From Agrostemma githago (Eukaryota; Streptophyta; Magnoliopsida; Caryophyllales; Caryophyllaceae): DNA of 64,000 nucleotides. Numbering within the stretch: the first letter of the stretch is position 1; each line of letters starts with the position of its first letter. Positions 11,798-22,636 of the stretch are shown one piece after another. The DNA is taken from NCBI GenBank assembly GCA_958450325.1, contig OY288262.1, forward strand, positions 11,257,081-11,321,080. Direction: 5' to 3'. The position numbers were made by a program, and so were the translations under genes. A model generated the notes under the pieces. That model worked only from the letters and a program-made list of their open reading frames with translations. It did no database searches and had not been told where the DNA came from.

Positions 11798-12771
11798 ATT
11801 AAGGGAAAAGTCCTATGGTACCCTTGAACTATGTCACATTACACATGGTACCCCAGCTTTTAAGTTTGTTCCTATGGTAACCTTGAGTTTTATAGTTTAG
11901 TTCCCGATTTGACCTTACCTAAATTTCTGTCATGACGCCGTTAAATTATGACCAAAATTAATTATAGTTGTTCCCATGGTACCCTTAAGTTTTCATAGTT
12001 GTTCTCATGGTACCCTTAAGTTTTTCATAGTTGTTCCCATGGTACCCTGAAAGGAAAGCAACGACTCATTGAAGCAAAGCAACAACTAGTTTATTGAACT
12101 AACAGTTACACAAGTGCTTATAAATTCACTTTCCTTTCTATTTTGGCAGAAAAAGAACAAATAATCCATACTCACTCAACCTTTTCACCTCTTTTCTCAC
12201 TTGTACAAAAAAATGGAAAAAATTGATGTTTCTGGATGATCGATCTTCAAGGTTATGGTGTTGAAGTTTTTCCATTTTTTTTGTACAAGTGAATAAGGAG
12301 GTGAAAAGGTTGAGTGGGTAAGTGTAGATTGTTTGATCTTCTTCTACCAAAAAAGAAAGGGGATTGACTTTATAAGCACTTGTGTAACAACTAGTTCAAT
12401 AAACTAATCGTTGCTTTGCTTCAATGAGTCGTTACTTTTCTTTCAGGGGTACCATGAGAACAACTATGAAAACCTAAGGGTACCATGAGAACAACTATGA
12501 AAACTTAAGGGTACCATGGGAACAACTATGAAAACTTAAGGGTACCATGGGAACAATTATGAAAACTTAAGGGTGCCATGAGAACGCCTCTCTTTTTGAA
12601 GAAAAGTAGTTGTTAATTTTGGTCATAATTTAACGGCGTCATGACAGAAATTTGGATAAGGGCAAATCGGGAACTAAACTATAAAACTCAAGGTTACCAT
12701 GTGAACAAATTTAAAAGCAGGGGTACCATGTGTAATGTGACATAGTTCGAGGGTACCATGGGAAATTTCCG
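11798..12771. mobile_element. Foldback (long inverted repeat) element in the LINE 3' UTR
   Basis: Two arms of more than 400 bases are inverted copies round a short centre near 12225-12265, flanked by ATTAA at 11793-11797 and 12772-12776. The arms hold direct repeats of about 33 bp built on CCATGGTACCCTTAAG, three in the left arm and five in the right. There is no coding capacity. Joining the flanks restores a continuous LINE 3' UTR. It could be an unusual MULE/foldback derivative. Confidence 0.8.
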
Positions 12772-12827
12772 ATTAATTCCGCTTCCGCGCTAACCAAATC
12801 GTTAAGCTCTGACGGGACATAATCTCC

Positions 12828-14737
12828 TCAGAACCGTCTACCATCTAGCCTAGGAACGTAGCTTGCAAGAGTATGAGCTACAATATTATGATGTCTACGA
12901 ACATGACTAAAAGAAACAGACCTAAACGAATTACAAACGCTGTAAATCTCATGGTATATGGAATAAACATCACTCCTGCCAATCTTCTTAGCCTTCAAAG
13001 CTAGGATGACAGTTAAGCAGTCACTTTCAACCTCCAGAACCAACACTCCGAGCCGCGCCGCTTCCGTGACACTATAAAGGATCGCTAGAGCTTCCGCCAT
13101 CTCCACGCCCATCACGTCTTTTTGCTGAATAACAGCACTCCAGGCCACCAACCCGACTTCATTCCTGCACACAATACCCCAGCCCACTCCAACTCCCTCC
13201 TTAACACTAGCATCGACATTAATTTTCACGGCTCCTTCCCGCGGTCTCGTCCACCCCTCGTCAGCCCCTGTTTCCGTCCTGCCCTGTTCTGCAGTTCGCC
13301 CCCGGACAAACGTATCCCTCATCTCTTTTACCACCTCCCTCACTCTCCTAACCACCCTCTCCTCCACCCACTCCTCTTCTTCGAACAGTAGCCTATTACG
13401 ACCCACCCACACCGACCAACAGCACATAAAAAATGTCATAGCCTCGCCTTCCTCCGTCTCCCTCACCATCCTTTCCACCCACTCCCTCACCCCACCATAA
13501 TGGCCACCCTCATCCACCTCGAAACCCAGCCCCTCCCATACCCCCCAACCCGGCCGCAATCTCGTACCATATGGAGACTCGTCTCCATATTGCATAGACA
13601 ACGGGGACAAGTAACATCCGTCAATTCCATCCGGGCCGCGATATTCGCCTTTGTAGCAATCGCATCGTGACATAATTGCCACATGAACACCTTGATTCGA
13701 GGTAAAATAGGAGCACTCCATATCTTATTCTACAGCCAGTCGCTCCGTCTGCCATCCGATTGACTCACCTCCATCCCATCTGTCCCAACCAATATCCTAT
13801 ATGCGGACCGAACCGAGTATTCTCCATCCTTCTCATGTTCCCAGCACCACCCATCAGGTTCCTCCCTGTTTGTTAAGCCTTATAGCTAAAATACGGTCGG
13901 CCTCGAAGGGGAGAAATAATTGTCTCACCCGTTCCTCATCCCATCTCAATCCATCTTCCGTCATCAAATCAGAGACCTTCATCTCGATATGCTTGCCTTC
14001 CCTCTCGCAGAGATGACCTTACGAGTTTGTGTCCCCGGAATCCAGGGATCCACCCAAACTCTCGTTCCTGTCCCACTCCCAACACACTTACGAACACCAA
14101 AATTCAGCACCCGTCTCGCCTCCCAAATGCCCCTCAACGTATAGCTAGGTTGATTACCCAGCTGAGCATCCATAACATCACACTCCGGGAAATATTTCCC
14201 TTTGAGCACCCGAGAAAAGAGGCACTCCGGCTGCGTTAACAATCTCAAAGTTTGTTTACCCATGAGTGCAATATTGAAGCAATGTAAATCACGAAACCCG
14301 AGGCCGCCCCTCCCTTTCGGTTTGCACATTCGGTCCCAAGCCACCCAAGGTATTTTCTGTTTTCCATTATCCGAGCCCCACCAAAAGTTAGAAATTAAAG
14401 ATCGTAGTTCATCACAAAAATAAGACGGAAGCATAAAGACACTCATAGAGTAGGAAGGGATAGCTTGGCCCACAGCCTTTATCAATATCTCCTTCCCCGC
14501 TTTACTTAAAAGACTCCCTCTCCATCCCTGTAACTTCCTTCTCAACTTATCTCTAACTATCTGGGTGATGCCCCGCTTTGAACGCCCAACAAAAGTTGGT
14601 AGCCAAAGATAACGTTCTTGGAAATCCACCTGTGAAACCTGTAACACATTTAACACATTCTCCCTTCGAGCCTCCGTCGTTCCTGTGCTAAACGATATAG
14701 TGGTTTTTTCATAACTTACCAGCTGTCCAGAGGCCAA
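12828..14737 (-). pseudogene. LINE ORF2 C-terminal part: zinc-finger segment and RNase H
   Basis: The continuation of ORF2 after the reverse transcriptase. Frame 13979-14737 holds the thumb/connection region (GIRDLHCFN-like, FWWGSDNGKQKIPW). Next comes a cysteine-rich segment (CPRCLCNMETSLHMVRDC, near 13560-13640). The final frame 12828-13721 ends in a plant L1 RNase H domain (RVT_3 type): INVDASV, then MAEALAILYSV and ESDCL, carrying the expected D, E and D residues. The RNase H would remove RNA from the cDNA hybrid. Stops near 14756 and 13976 and a frame change near 13700 make it non-functional. Confidence 0.85.
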
Positions 14738-14758
14738 CTCGTACTTCCTCAGCAGATC

Positions 14759-15745
14759 TCAAACGACAGTTGCCTCCCTCCTATTAGCACGGGCAAAAAT
14801 GATGCAATCGTCCGCGAAGAGGAGGTGTGACACCATAGGCGCTCTAGTTGCAACCCGAACACCCCGTATCGAGCCCACCTCCATCGCCCTACGTATCAAG
14901 CTAGATAAGACCTCCGCGCACAAGATGAATAAATACGGAGAGAGCGGATCTCCCTGACGTAAACCACGCTCCGGGACGAACACGCGAGAGCTCGTGCCAT
15001 TCACTCCGACTTCAAACGTCATGGACCTAACACACACCATCACCCGGCCAATCCAGGCCTCGTCAAAACCCATATGCCTTAAAGTATGCTCTAAAAACGT
15101 CCATTCGATCCGATCATAAGCTTTAGACATATCTAATTTTAAAGCCATATGACCCCCTGCACTCCTCGAATTCTTCATATGATGGAACAACTCAAAAGCG
15201 ATGAGCACATTGTCCGTAATTAACCGTCCCGGAGTGAAAGCACTCTGATTTTCCGACACAATTTCTCCAAGAAAAGCTTTGAGCCGATTAGCCAGCACCT
15301 TCGAGATAAGTTTATACAAAACATTACAAAGGCTAATGGGACGAAAATCCGACATCTTATCCGGGGCTTTCTTCTTCGGTATAAGCACAATTTTAGTATG
15401 GTTCAGACCCGATGGCATCCTTCCTCCATTAAGAACCTCCAACACCAGTTGAATCACCAACGGCCCAACGATATGCCAATACGTTTGATAGAAAAGAGCA
15501 TTCATACCGTCCGGTCCCGGAGCCTTCAATGGATGCATTTGTCTCAACGCTACTAAAACCTCCTCTCCCGTATAACACTCTCGAAGACGGGTATTCATGT
15601 CGACACTGACCCTTCTCGCAACCCCCTCCATAATTCCGTCTCCCACCTCCGGATCCGACGAATGAAACAGGTCATTAAAGTAGGACACCGCACAATTCGC
15701 TATATCCTCCGTTTTTTCAAAAATTCGACCTTGCTCGTCAGTCAC
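14759..15745 (-). pseudogene. LINE ORF2 reverse transcriptase domain
   Basis: Non-LTR reverse transcriptase, which primes on nicked target DNA and copies the LINE RNA. It shows the block APGPDGMNALFYQ, then FRPISLCNVLYKLISKVLANRL, LDMSKAYDRIEW, GLRQGDPLSPYLF and the catalytic LLFADDCIIF (FADD) near the C-terminal end. This order is the L1/RVT_1 signature. The frame ends at a TGA just after the FADD block, and a TGA near 15770 separates it from the endonuclease frame. The fold is complete apart from these changes. Confidence 0.92.
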
Positions 15746-15879
15746 CCTACTGATGGTATTTTTAGCTCTTCACTGACTAGCTTTTCGATGAAAAAACTTC
15801 GTATTTCTGTCCCCATCCCGTAACCACAAAATTCTAGACCGCTGTCGCCAAAAGAGTTCCTCCTGGGCAAGCAACTGGG

Positions 15880-16857
15880 CTATGTCACGGGTAACCTGTT
15901 TCCTCTCCGCCACTTCCCTAGCACTCCTCCCCCCTCATTCAGAATCGCCAATTGCCTACGTTTCCGCTCCAGCAATCTAGTCACTTTGCCCAACAAAAAT
16001 CGTTTCCAGTTTTGAAGCTTTTCAGCACATAGTTTGATTGAGTCCAGCACCCCTCCCCGAGCATCATCCCACACCTCCCGAATGGTCTCCTCGCACCCCT
16101 CCTCACCCACCCAGACCTGCTCAAAGCGGAAAACTCGAATTCTTCCACTCTCTATATCCGGCCTCCCCCTAGGTAGCACACAAATCGGGCTATGATCAGA
16201 CCACTCACGATCAAGATGCACCACTTTAGCACGCGGAAATAACTCGAGCCAAGCCTCATTTATCATCGCACGATCAATCCGACTCTGTCTATTTCTGTCC
16301 CCAGCTTGCCCATTGTCATAGGTAAAATCATACCCATCAAAAGGTAAGTCCCGCAACCCACACTCATCCACCGCATCCCGGAAATTATTCATCTGCCATT
16401 GTAATCGATCACCCCCTTTCATCTCCGTAGCATACAAAACTTCATTGAAATCACCCATGCATAACCAAGGCCCACTCGACTCACTACTAAGAAAACGTAA
16501 AAGACTCCACGAAAGATGTCGGTCTTGAATGGCCGGCCATCCGTAAAAACCTGTACACCTCCAATACTGACCCTCTAACTCTACATCGACATCTATGAAA
16601 TGAACTGACGACCCTCTAAAAGCAACTTTGAACTCCGAACGCCATAACAACGCTAACCCACCTGACCTTCCTACACTATCGACCTCCACACCCTCATACC
16701 CCTCCCATCGGCCTCGTACTTTCCTCATCTCCTCGTCAGACAGCTTGGTTTCACAAAGAAATACGAGCGCCGGGGCCTCCCTCCGGATTAAGCTCCGGAG
16801 GCCGTCTACCGCAGCGGGGTTGCTCAGCCCCCTGCAGTTAAGGCTAAATAGTTTCAT
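15880..16857 (-). pseudogene. LINE ORF2 apurinic-type endonuclease domain
   Basis: N-terminal endonuclease that nicks target DNA. It starts MKLFSLNCRG, the usual L1 ORF2 opening, then CETKL (catalytic E), GDFNEVLY (D and N) and SDHSPI (D and H) in the expected order. The ATG at 16857 overlaps the ORF1 stop in an ATGA. The frame breaks near 15930 in a run of C, where the linker to the reverse transcriptase changes frame. The catalytic residues I can see are all kept. Confidence 0.92.
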
Positions 16858-18164
16858 TGGGCCGGGCGGGACTGAGCGACCTCAGCCTCCGCCTCAGGTG
16901 AACATATACCCATGATAGTACACAATTTCTTCCCGTCACCAAGACCCATCTCCCCCTCCTCCTCCCGTTCTCGTTTCCCTCCAGATGCCTTCGCACCTCC
17001 CATATTGTCCTTACCCTCCCGAGCCAGCCGCTTCCATTTGCCTCCCTGACCTTTGTTCGATTTCAATTCCCCGTGTCCACGAGATACCCCAGTATCCGCA
17101 TTGACATTACCACTCACAATAATCCCTCTATCTCGATCCTCCCTCATCTGTAGACTTGCTTGTGTGGGTGTCTCATCAATTATCATGGCTAGAGCATCAC
17201 CCACTTCCCTCCCTACCCCTCGTTGCCCTCTTACCCGTTCTCCCTCTAAATCTATGCCCTCACTCCCCTCCTTCCTCTGCTCTTTCCTCCTACGTCCCAA
17301 CATAGAAATTTGTTGCAACTTATTCACCAAATTTGACACAATCTCCTCCTCCTTCCTCTTCGCTTCTTCGTCGAACGCATGCTGTAATACTCTCCCCTTT
17401 GATTCAGTCCCCTTCGATCCCAATCTACTCGTTTTCCATGGTGATGCACGCAACTCGTCTCCATATTGTAGCTCACTCTCCTCATATGGCCCCTCATCAC
17501 AGTCACGTTCCCCATGCCCAAGGACCCCGCATCCGTAGCAGAAATTTGTTAATCGTTCATATTTAACAGGGAACTCCACCAAACCTCTACTTGGCATACG
17601 TATAGAGATAAATTTTTGTAACGGTTTCCTAACATCATGTAGGATCCGTAGTCGAATTGCTCTCCCCGGTTCTGACACTGCACTCTCGTCCATACTAATG
17701 AAGTTGCCCAACTGTGCCCCAATCCTTCTAGCATTCTCTAAATTATTTCGACCACGGATTGGGAGATCATATACTCGTACCCACATTGGAACATGGTCAA
17801 GAGGAGTATCAGTCAGTCTACCTTCCCTTATAGGGTCACCAAAGCACCATATATATTTGTCAAAGTGCCAGGGTTGTCCGTCAATAACTTTCATCTTATC
17901 ATGGATAGTTTCAAAAGTAAATAGGAACATACGCTCTTTGGCATCGAGGATAGTTCCATTTATCTTACCTTTTGTTTGCCATACTTTCTCCATCGTTTCA
18001 ATCGCGGCTCGGACGTTAATTGACTTCGTAGTCCACACTTTCCCGACAATCGTAATCTCCTCCTTCTTAGCGTCGTCGTCGCCTTCCAAATCCCACATGA
18101 TAGCAGCGTCCTCTCCCACCTTCTCTTTTCCCTTACGCGACGTGCCCACATCCGATCGCAACAT
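16854..18164 (-). CDS. LINE ORF1 RNA-binding protein (DUF4283, zinc knuckle)
   Basis: The nucleic-acid chaperone/RNA-binding protein of plant L1 elements. I choose the ATG at 18164 (MLRSDVGTS), giving 436 residues. The frame opens 30 codons earlier, but that extension is hydrophobic and unlike ORF1 proteins. A DUF4283-type domain occupies roughly residues 50-180 (PMWVRVYDLP, GAQLGNF). A CCHC knuckle CYGCGVLGHGERDC (C-X2-C-X4-H-X4-C) follows near residue 205, and the tail is charged and rich in R, K, E and G. The frame is uninterrupted. It ends in a 4-base ATGA overlap with ORF2. The antisense ORFs across it are shadows. Confidence 0.88.
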   Translation of the reverse strand: MLRSDVGTSRKGKEKVGEDAAIMWDLEGDDDAKKEEITIVGKVWTTKSINVRAAIETMEKVWQTKGKINGTILDAKERMFLFTFETIHDKMKVIDGQPWHFDKYIWCFGDPIREGRLTDTPLDHVPMWVRVYDLPIRGRNNLENARRIGAQLGNFISMDESAVSEPGRAIRLRILHDVRKPLQKFISIRMPSRGLVEFPVKYERLTNFCYGCGVLGHGERDCDEGPYEESELQYGDELRASPWKTSRLGSKGTESKGRVLQHAFDEEAKRKEEEIVSNLVNKLQQISMLGRRRKEQRKEGSEGIDLEGERVRGQRGVGREVGDALAMIIDETPTQASLQMREDRDRGIIVSGNVNADTGVSRGHGELKSNKGQGGKWKRLAREGKDNMGGAKASGGKREREEEGEMGLGDGKKLCTIMGICSPEAEAEVAQSRPAQ

Positions 18165-18324
18165 TCTCAAAAAACTTAGGGTTTCCGAAAAGTGAACAAG
18201 AATAGTTTGTAACAGACTAGGAAAGAAAATGACCCTACAACGAGGGATCAACACCTCGAACGAAGAGGATGAGAGGCAGAAAACCTAGGAGGCTCTCATA
18301 GGCTAAATCCTAGAGATATTTTTT

Positions 18325-18341
18325 AAGTATAAATAGGCTTT
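18325..18341. repeat. Target-site duplication of the LINE
   Basis: AAGTATAAATAGGCTTT. The first 12 bases recur at 2448-2459 and the last 5 at 11759-11763, now separated by element A. Confidence 0.88.
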
Positions 18342-20530
18342 AAGAGATAGGTATACTTGTACAAATACGAAACCGTATAAAAATACTAAATACGTACAGT
18401 TGAACAATAAATGTACTAAATACTTGTGCCCAAAAAGTATAGAGTACTAAAAGACGAATAACCCAAAAGTACTAAGTTAAACAATGCTTAAATATGCAAA
18501 ACAACACTTAAACTTTATAATAAGCACTTAAGGACTTATTAGTGACTAAGTCAAAACTAAGGGTTGACTAGTCTATCTTGGTCAAACTTTGGCTTTTTAA
18601 GTCAACATAGACCAAGTCAAGATAAAGGAACCCATCTTAAATAATGTACTTAGAAATAATTGAATCTTTAATCAAATCTCAACTAATGAACGCTTCATAT
18701 AATATATCTCAAATAAAATGTTCCAAATCCCTTACATCAGTATACTAAAACTATCAGTTAAGATAAATTTTATGACGATTAATATTGTTTGTTAATCTTA
18801 AAATCGACACACTCAAACCATAGGAACAATCGTACTTCTAGTCGGTGTGTTACCTAAGCCGGTGATCAGACACGTTTTCACGAACGATGTTATCGATACC
18901 AATCATGGTGAAAATGAACATGTGCCCTGGCAGTACCCTCTGAGTCGTCTTCACCATTCCATGTTGTAATGACTTGTTCCGAGTCAATACAGAGCCCACA
19001 GACCGGTTATCATTATGGAACCCGGTATTGTTTCATCCCTCTGGACATCAGACATGTGCCCCACGATGACCGCTGAGCTCGATATTCCAAAGACTCTGTC
19101 TTTATAAGACACCCAAATTCAGCCTACGTTTCGTGTTGGGCGCTATCTTGGTAAAGTTTAGAAGACGATGCGATAGAAGACAACTTCGAAAGTAGACTAC
19201 GACACTCGGAGTCACTGCTCATGGGAGGCCATGATGCATCCTGCCGGTGCGAGAAAATGCTAAGAAGTAAATGGGCAGCCCGCTCTTTATGAGTTTGTCG
19301 GTAGAGTAGTAGTCGTCCAGTTGCCATTGAGGTGCTCGGTTGTGTAAAGGTTCTCTTTCCCGAGACCAAGAGTATGGATTGGGTGTGTGCGCATACATAG
19401 ACAAGGGCACTGATCAGCTCTCACTCTCTATATCGGATATCTTTGGGGGCGGAATACCTTCCGACCTTTGCCTTAGCAGTGTATGGGACATGTTCGGTTT
19501 AGCGGGGCCTTTGAGTCCATGCACTTGCAGTCCTTCTTCTCCGTATGTCAGTCGACTAAACCGAGTGAATTTAGGTGTTCGATCCTATTGAGCACTAGGG
19601 ATGAGATGTAAACCTCCTAGTATCGATATGATTGGCGGGATTGATGTTCCCATCCGCACGTATGGTGAGATGCAAGCCTTAAGTGTGCATGAGACATTAG
19701 TAGTCACGTCCCGTGCATTATGTGAACGGAAACCATTGTTTTTAAAAGTAAATGACTACAGTTTTCTAAATCACATGTGCTATTATGCTTTGTTACTGTT
19801 CTATACTCTTATGACTAATGATGTGATTGTAATGCTTGATAATGGGAAGTGATGTTTTGTTATATGTCTTGCTTGAATATTGATTATGATTTATGTTATG
19901 TTTCATATGATTTGTATTATGTATGTCTTACTCTATTTTCACATGACACTTCTATGAATCCATGATCTATGCTTTACTGTATTATTCACATGATACTCAT
20001 ATGATGTATGTATTACTTTATTCTATATAACCTACATGTCTTATATATTTAAATTGATTCGCATGTTAACTGAAATCACTTCATGTGTATCTCACATTGT
20101 ATACATGTCGATTTGTAATGTGACATGCCTGCTTATCTGTTAATTAGATAACCTAAACGTTGTACTAAATTGATTATTTGGGGCCGTGTTAGAAGGACGG
20201 TTAGGTTACTCCCACTAAGTGGGACATGTATATATAAATATGCATTCAGGTTGACGAACCCTGAAGACTGGACATGGGGGCATGCGTGAGTGCAAGAGAT
20301 ACAGTGTGGCAGATGAGAGTGTCAAACTATAAATCTTGTAACACAAATTTTGTCATACTATTGTATTTAGAAATTTGTAATTCGGGTTTCAGTTGTTGTA
20401 TTTTAACGAACGGTTCATTTATCGGTAAAAGACTCACTTGAGTCGATGGTTTTAAATTTTTATCCCTTTTTACGACTTAATTATTTTCCGCCTTGTTAAT
20501 TAATGTCATTAGAAGAACCGGGTTGTTACA
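18342..20530. repeat. Right half of the long solo LTR
   Basis: Non-coding and AT-rich, with no domain on either strand. Ends CGGGTTGTTACA, followed by the AGAAC target copy. The short ORFs at 19124-19852 have no recognisable features. Confidence 0.6.
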
Positions 20531-20535
20531 AGAAC

Positions 20536-20869
20536 TCAACCGCACCAGGCATGCAAAGAGTTGGAATGTCCTTCCTCATGATTACATTCCTCGTAAAGTG
20601 GCCTTTTTGGGCAGTGTGCCAGATCAGTGATTGGCTTCCCTTCTCACAAAGGTGGTTGGGACGCCATTAATGCCATTTTTGCTTTTGTATAAATTTCGAC
20701 CCTCCTCACCATTTCCACAACCCGTCTCCATTTCCTTCTACTCTCTTTTCAAAGGAGTATGTCTTGGATTACGAAAACAGTTTTTCATTGTGGGGTCCGT
20801 GTGGACGTTCGTTGTTTCAGGGGGCGTAGGAGGTTGAAGTACTCCAGAGCAGCCTAAATGAAAAAAATT
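20536..20869 (+). promoter_or_regulatory. Tat internal DNA with a promoter-like segment for an antisense transcript
   Basis: After the nested LTR, Tat DNA resumes. A plus-strand TATA-like TGTATAAATTTC near 20687 is followed by a pyrimidine-rich CTCC/CCATTTCC stretch that looks like a 5' leader. Its gene would be the broken frame at 21609-22088, now cut off by the CACTA remnant. The assignment is inference from position and composition. Confidence 0.4.
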
Positions 20870-21605
20870 CGTACTAACTTGGTATATAAATTATCTATGT
20901 TTATTGCAGTTTTTTCGAGGAGTGGCTACTATATTTAATACGGAATACATGGGTTGAAGCTTTGCTTTGAGGGTTGAAGACGTAGTATTTTTTTAGGTTT
21001 TTAAAAGGCTGTTTGCACTTATTTTGGACCTATTTTTATTAATTTAATTTAGTCGATGTCGGATATATATAATTTTTGGGATTTTATGAGTAATATAATT
21101 ATCATATTTTTCACTTGTCATTTCTTTTTATTTTCGTATCGTATTTCAGAGATAGAAATAATAGTTCGTATCGAATGAAATCGATACCAAATTTACTATA
21201 TGGGTGCAATTGTGAAGCTAACAGTGTCAAATCCAATTGTTACGATTGTCATAGATGATTTTTTGTAATACTTATCGTGTCGAATATAATTGATACAATT
21301 GTAAAACAGATGACATATAATATTACTTATTCGTGTCGAATACAATCGTTACAGTTCGTATTAGTAGGAAATTCAAATTACTTACCGCCTCAATAATAAT
21401 CGACACTAAATTCGCCACCAAAGCTTCTCTTCTTTCGTGTCGATTTTAAGAAGTTAACCCGACGAATAGATTATTCGCCACGAAAGGCTACGGAAACGCC
21501 AACTACCCCAACGAAAACATAATCAACGAAGAAACCTTTCGCGTCGAATGGAATCGCCACGAAATACCAAAATAATTGACACGAAAAGGTGATTTTGTTG
21601 TAGTG
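20870..21605. mobile_element. CACTA (En/Spm-like) transposon remnant with one terminus
   Basis: The right end TTTTGTTGTAGTG (21593-21605) is the complement of the typical CACTACAACAAAA terminus. The preceding 500 bases hold degenerate subterminal repeats around CGTGTCGAA/TTCGACACG, where the transposase would bind. I find no matching CACTA left end, so the left boundary is approximate and the element is truncated. There is no transposase. Confidence 0.7.
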
Positions 21606-21608
21606 GAT

Positions 21609-22088
21609 ATGGCCCTGCATCGCAGCAGGCGTCCTCATTCTCGCTCTTCCCAAAATGTCAGGAGAGCTTCTGCCAGAGTGGGCAAGCGCCCTGTAGAGCC
21701 TTCACCTCCACCTAGGCCCATGCCTAGGCGCTGCTCCCGGGTGGGAGGCTGTTTTTATCGGGGATGACACAAGTGCTTCCCCTGGTTGCATCCGGAGCAG
21801 TTTGATCCCAGCTGCCCTGAATTGAACTCTTCTCCTAAGTCAGGTCCTTCCTCTCCTCAGATGAGGAAGGTGGGCTGTGGCTCCTGTAACGATGCCAGGG
21901 CTGTCCCTTATGGCAGGGGCTGGGACATTAGCAGTCAGGACTCTGGGGACAGCGAAGGCCAAAGCTACTCCTCTGGTAGGAATGACCCTGATGACCCATT
22001 CAAGGACTCTGACGAATGGGACTGGGGGTCCGATGTCGGCGGTCATGACAGCCCTGGGGACTACTCTCCAGGTTTTGATGATGACTAG
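21609..22088 (+). pseudogene. Unrecognised antisense gene fragment with an acidic serine-rich tail
   Basis: One plus-strand frame runs from ATG 21609 to 22088 with a single stop (TGA, 21765-21767). The first part is arginine- and proline-rich (SRRPHSRSSQNVRR, PPPRPMPRR). The second is acidic and rich in S, D and G (DSGDSEGQSYSSGRNDPDD, ending GFDDD). I do not recognise the family. It is directly preceded by the CACTA end, so its 5' part is probably displaced or lost. It lies inside the Tat element, upstream of and in the same orientation as the larger antisense gene. GC content resembles that gene rather than the nested elements. Confidence 0.4.
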
Positions 22089-22636
22089 GCCTGCTCCGGG
22101 TATGCGGGCAGGTTGAGCCAAATTTTCAGGCTCTTTTTTGTAATTTACTTTTCCTGTGGTTTGTAACTCTTGGCCACTTTTGGGCTTTTTCTAATGGAAA
22201 ATTAGGCAGGCTTTTTTACTTGTGTTGTTTTTGTGTTTGTTTTTTTTTGTTTTTTTTTAATGAATGAATGGATGGGCGAATGACGCTACATAATGATTAC
22301 CCTCTTGACTTCTGTTGCCTTTTCGAGGTTTCTCGGGAAGTGATGGGTGGTTGGGTTTTTGAAAATGTGACACGTGGGGGCTTTTCTCGGGAAGGTCTTC
22401 AGGATGGGCGACTCTTCATCTGCCCTTGCCTATAAAAGCATCCCTTCTCCTCCTATTCCCCCTTTTACACTTTTACAAACCTAGAGAAATCCTTCTTCAC
22501 AATCTTCCTTTGCTAAAAACTCTAGACTGAAGAACTGCTTTCTTGTGCTTTCGTCTGATCGGCCATCAATTTAGGTCAGAATCTTCTCTTCAATCTTCAT
22601 TTTTTCATTTCTTCGCTTTTTTTCTCCTTAGTCATC
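22089..22636 (+). promoter_or_regulatory. Promoter and leader of the Tat antisense gene
   Basis: After the stop at 22088 comes a T-rich stretch like a 3' UTR. A G-box CACGTG (22371-22376, in GACACGTGGGG) lies about 60 bases before a good TATA box (TATAAAAG, 22431-22438). A CT-rich 200-base leader runs to the ATG at 22637. Spacing and order suit a plant core promoter. Expression is not shown. Confidence 0.6.

Larger units (their letters stand above)
11759..18324 (-). mobile_element. Plant L1-type LINE, nearly full length
   Basis: The minus-strand order is ORF1, ORF2 (endonuclease, reverse transcriptase, zinc-finger segment, RNase H), 3' UTR and poly(A), seen as the T-tract 11761-11771. The target duplication AAGTATAAATAGGCTTT is at 18325-18341. 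The other copy is split: 2448-2459 lies left of element A and 11759-11763 right of it. Removing the foldback leaves about 5.6 kb, a normal size for a plant L1. ORF1 looks intact. ORF2 has several stops and one frameshift, so it is inactive. Confidence 0.9.
584..20530. mobile_element. Long solo LTR (chromovirus/Tekay-like), split by later insertions
   Basis: It starts TGTAACACCCCG, ends CGGGTTGTTACA, and is flanked by AGAAC at 579-583 and 20531-20535, a clean 5-bp target duplication. After removing the LINE and everything nested with it, about 4.06 kb remains (584-2459 plus 18342-20530). I see no direct repeat between the two halves, no primer site and no coding domain, so a solo LTR is the simplest reading. 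A long LTR with TGTAACACCC ends suits Tekay-type chromoviruses. That family name is inferred. Confidence 0.7.

Noticed and set aside
17053..17538. 161-residue plus-strand ORF, serine/proline-rich
   Set aside because: It is the complement of the intact LINE ORF1.
584..20530. A complete 20 kb LTR retrotransposon
   Set aside because: The ends and TSD are good, but the 4 kb left after removing nested elements shows no LTR pair, primer site or coding domain, so a solo LTR fits better.
21840..22121. Minus-strand 93-residue ORF at the acidic antisense frame
   Set aside because: Shadow of the plus-strand frame 21609-22088, with no domain and no promoter on the minus strand.
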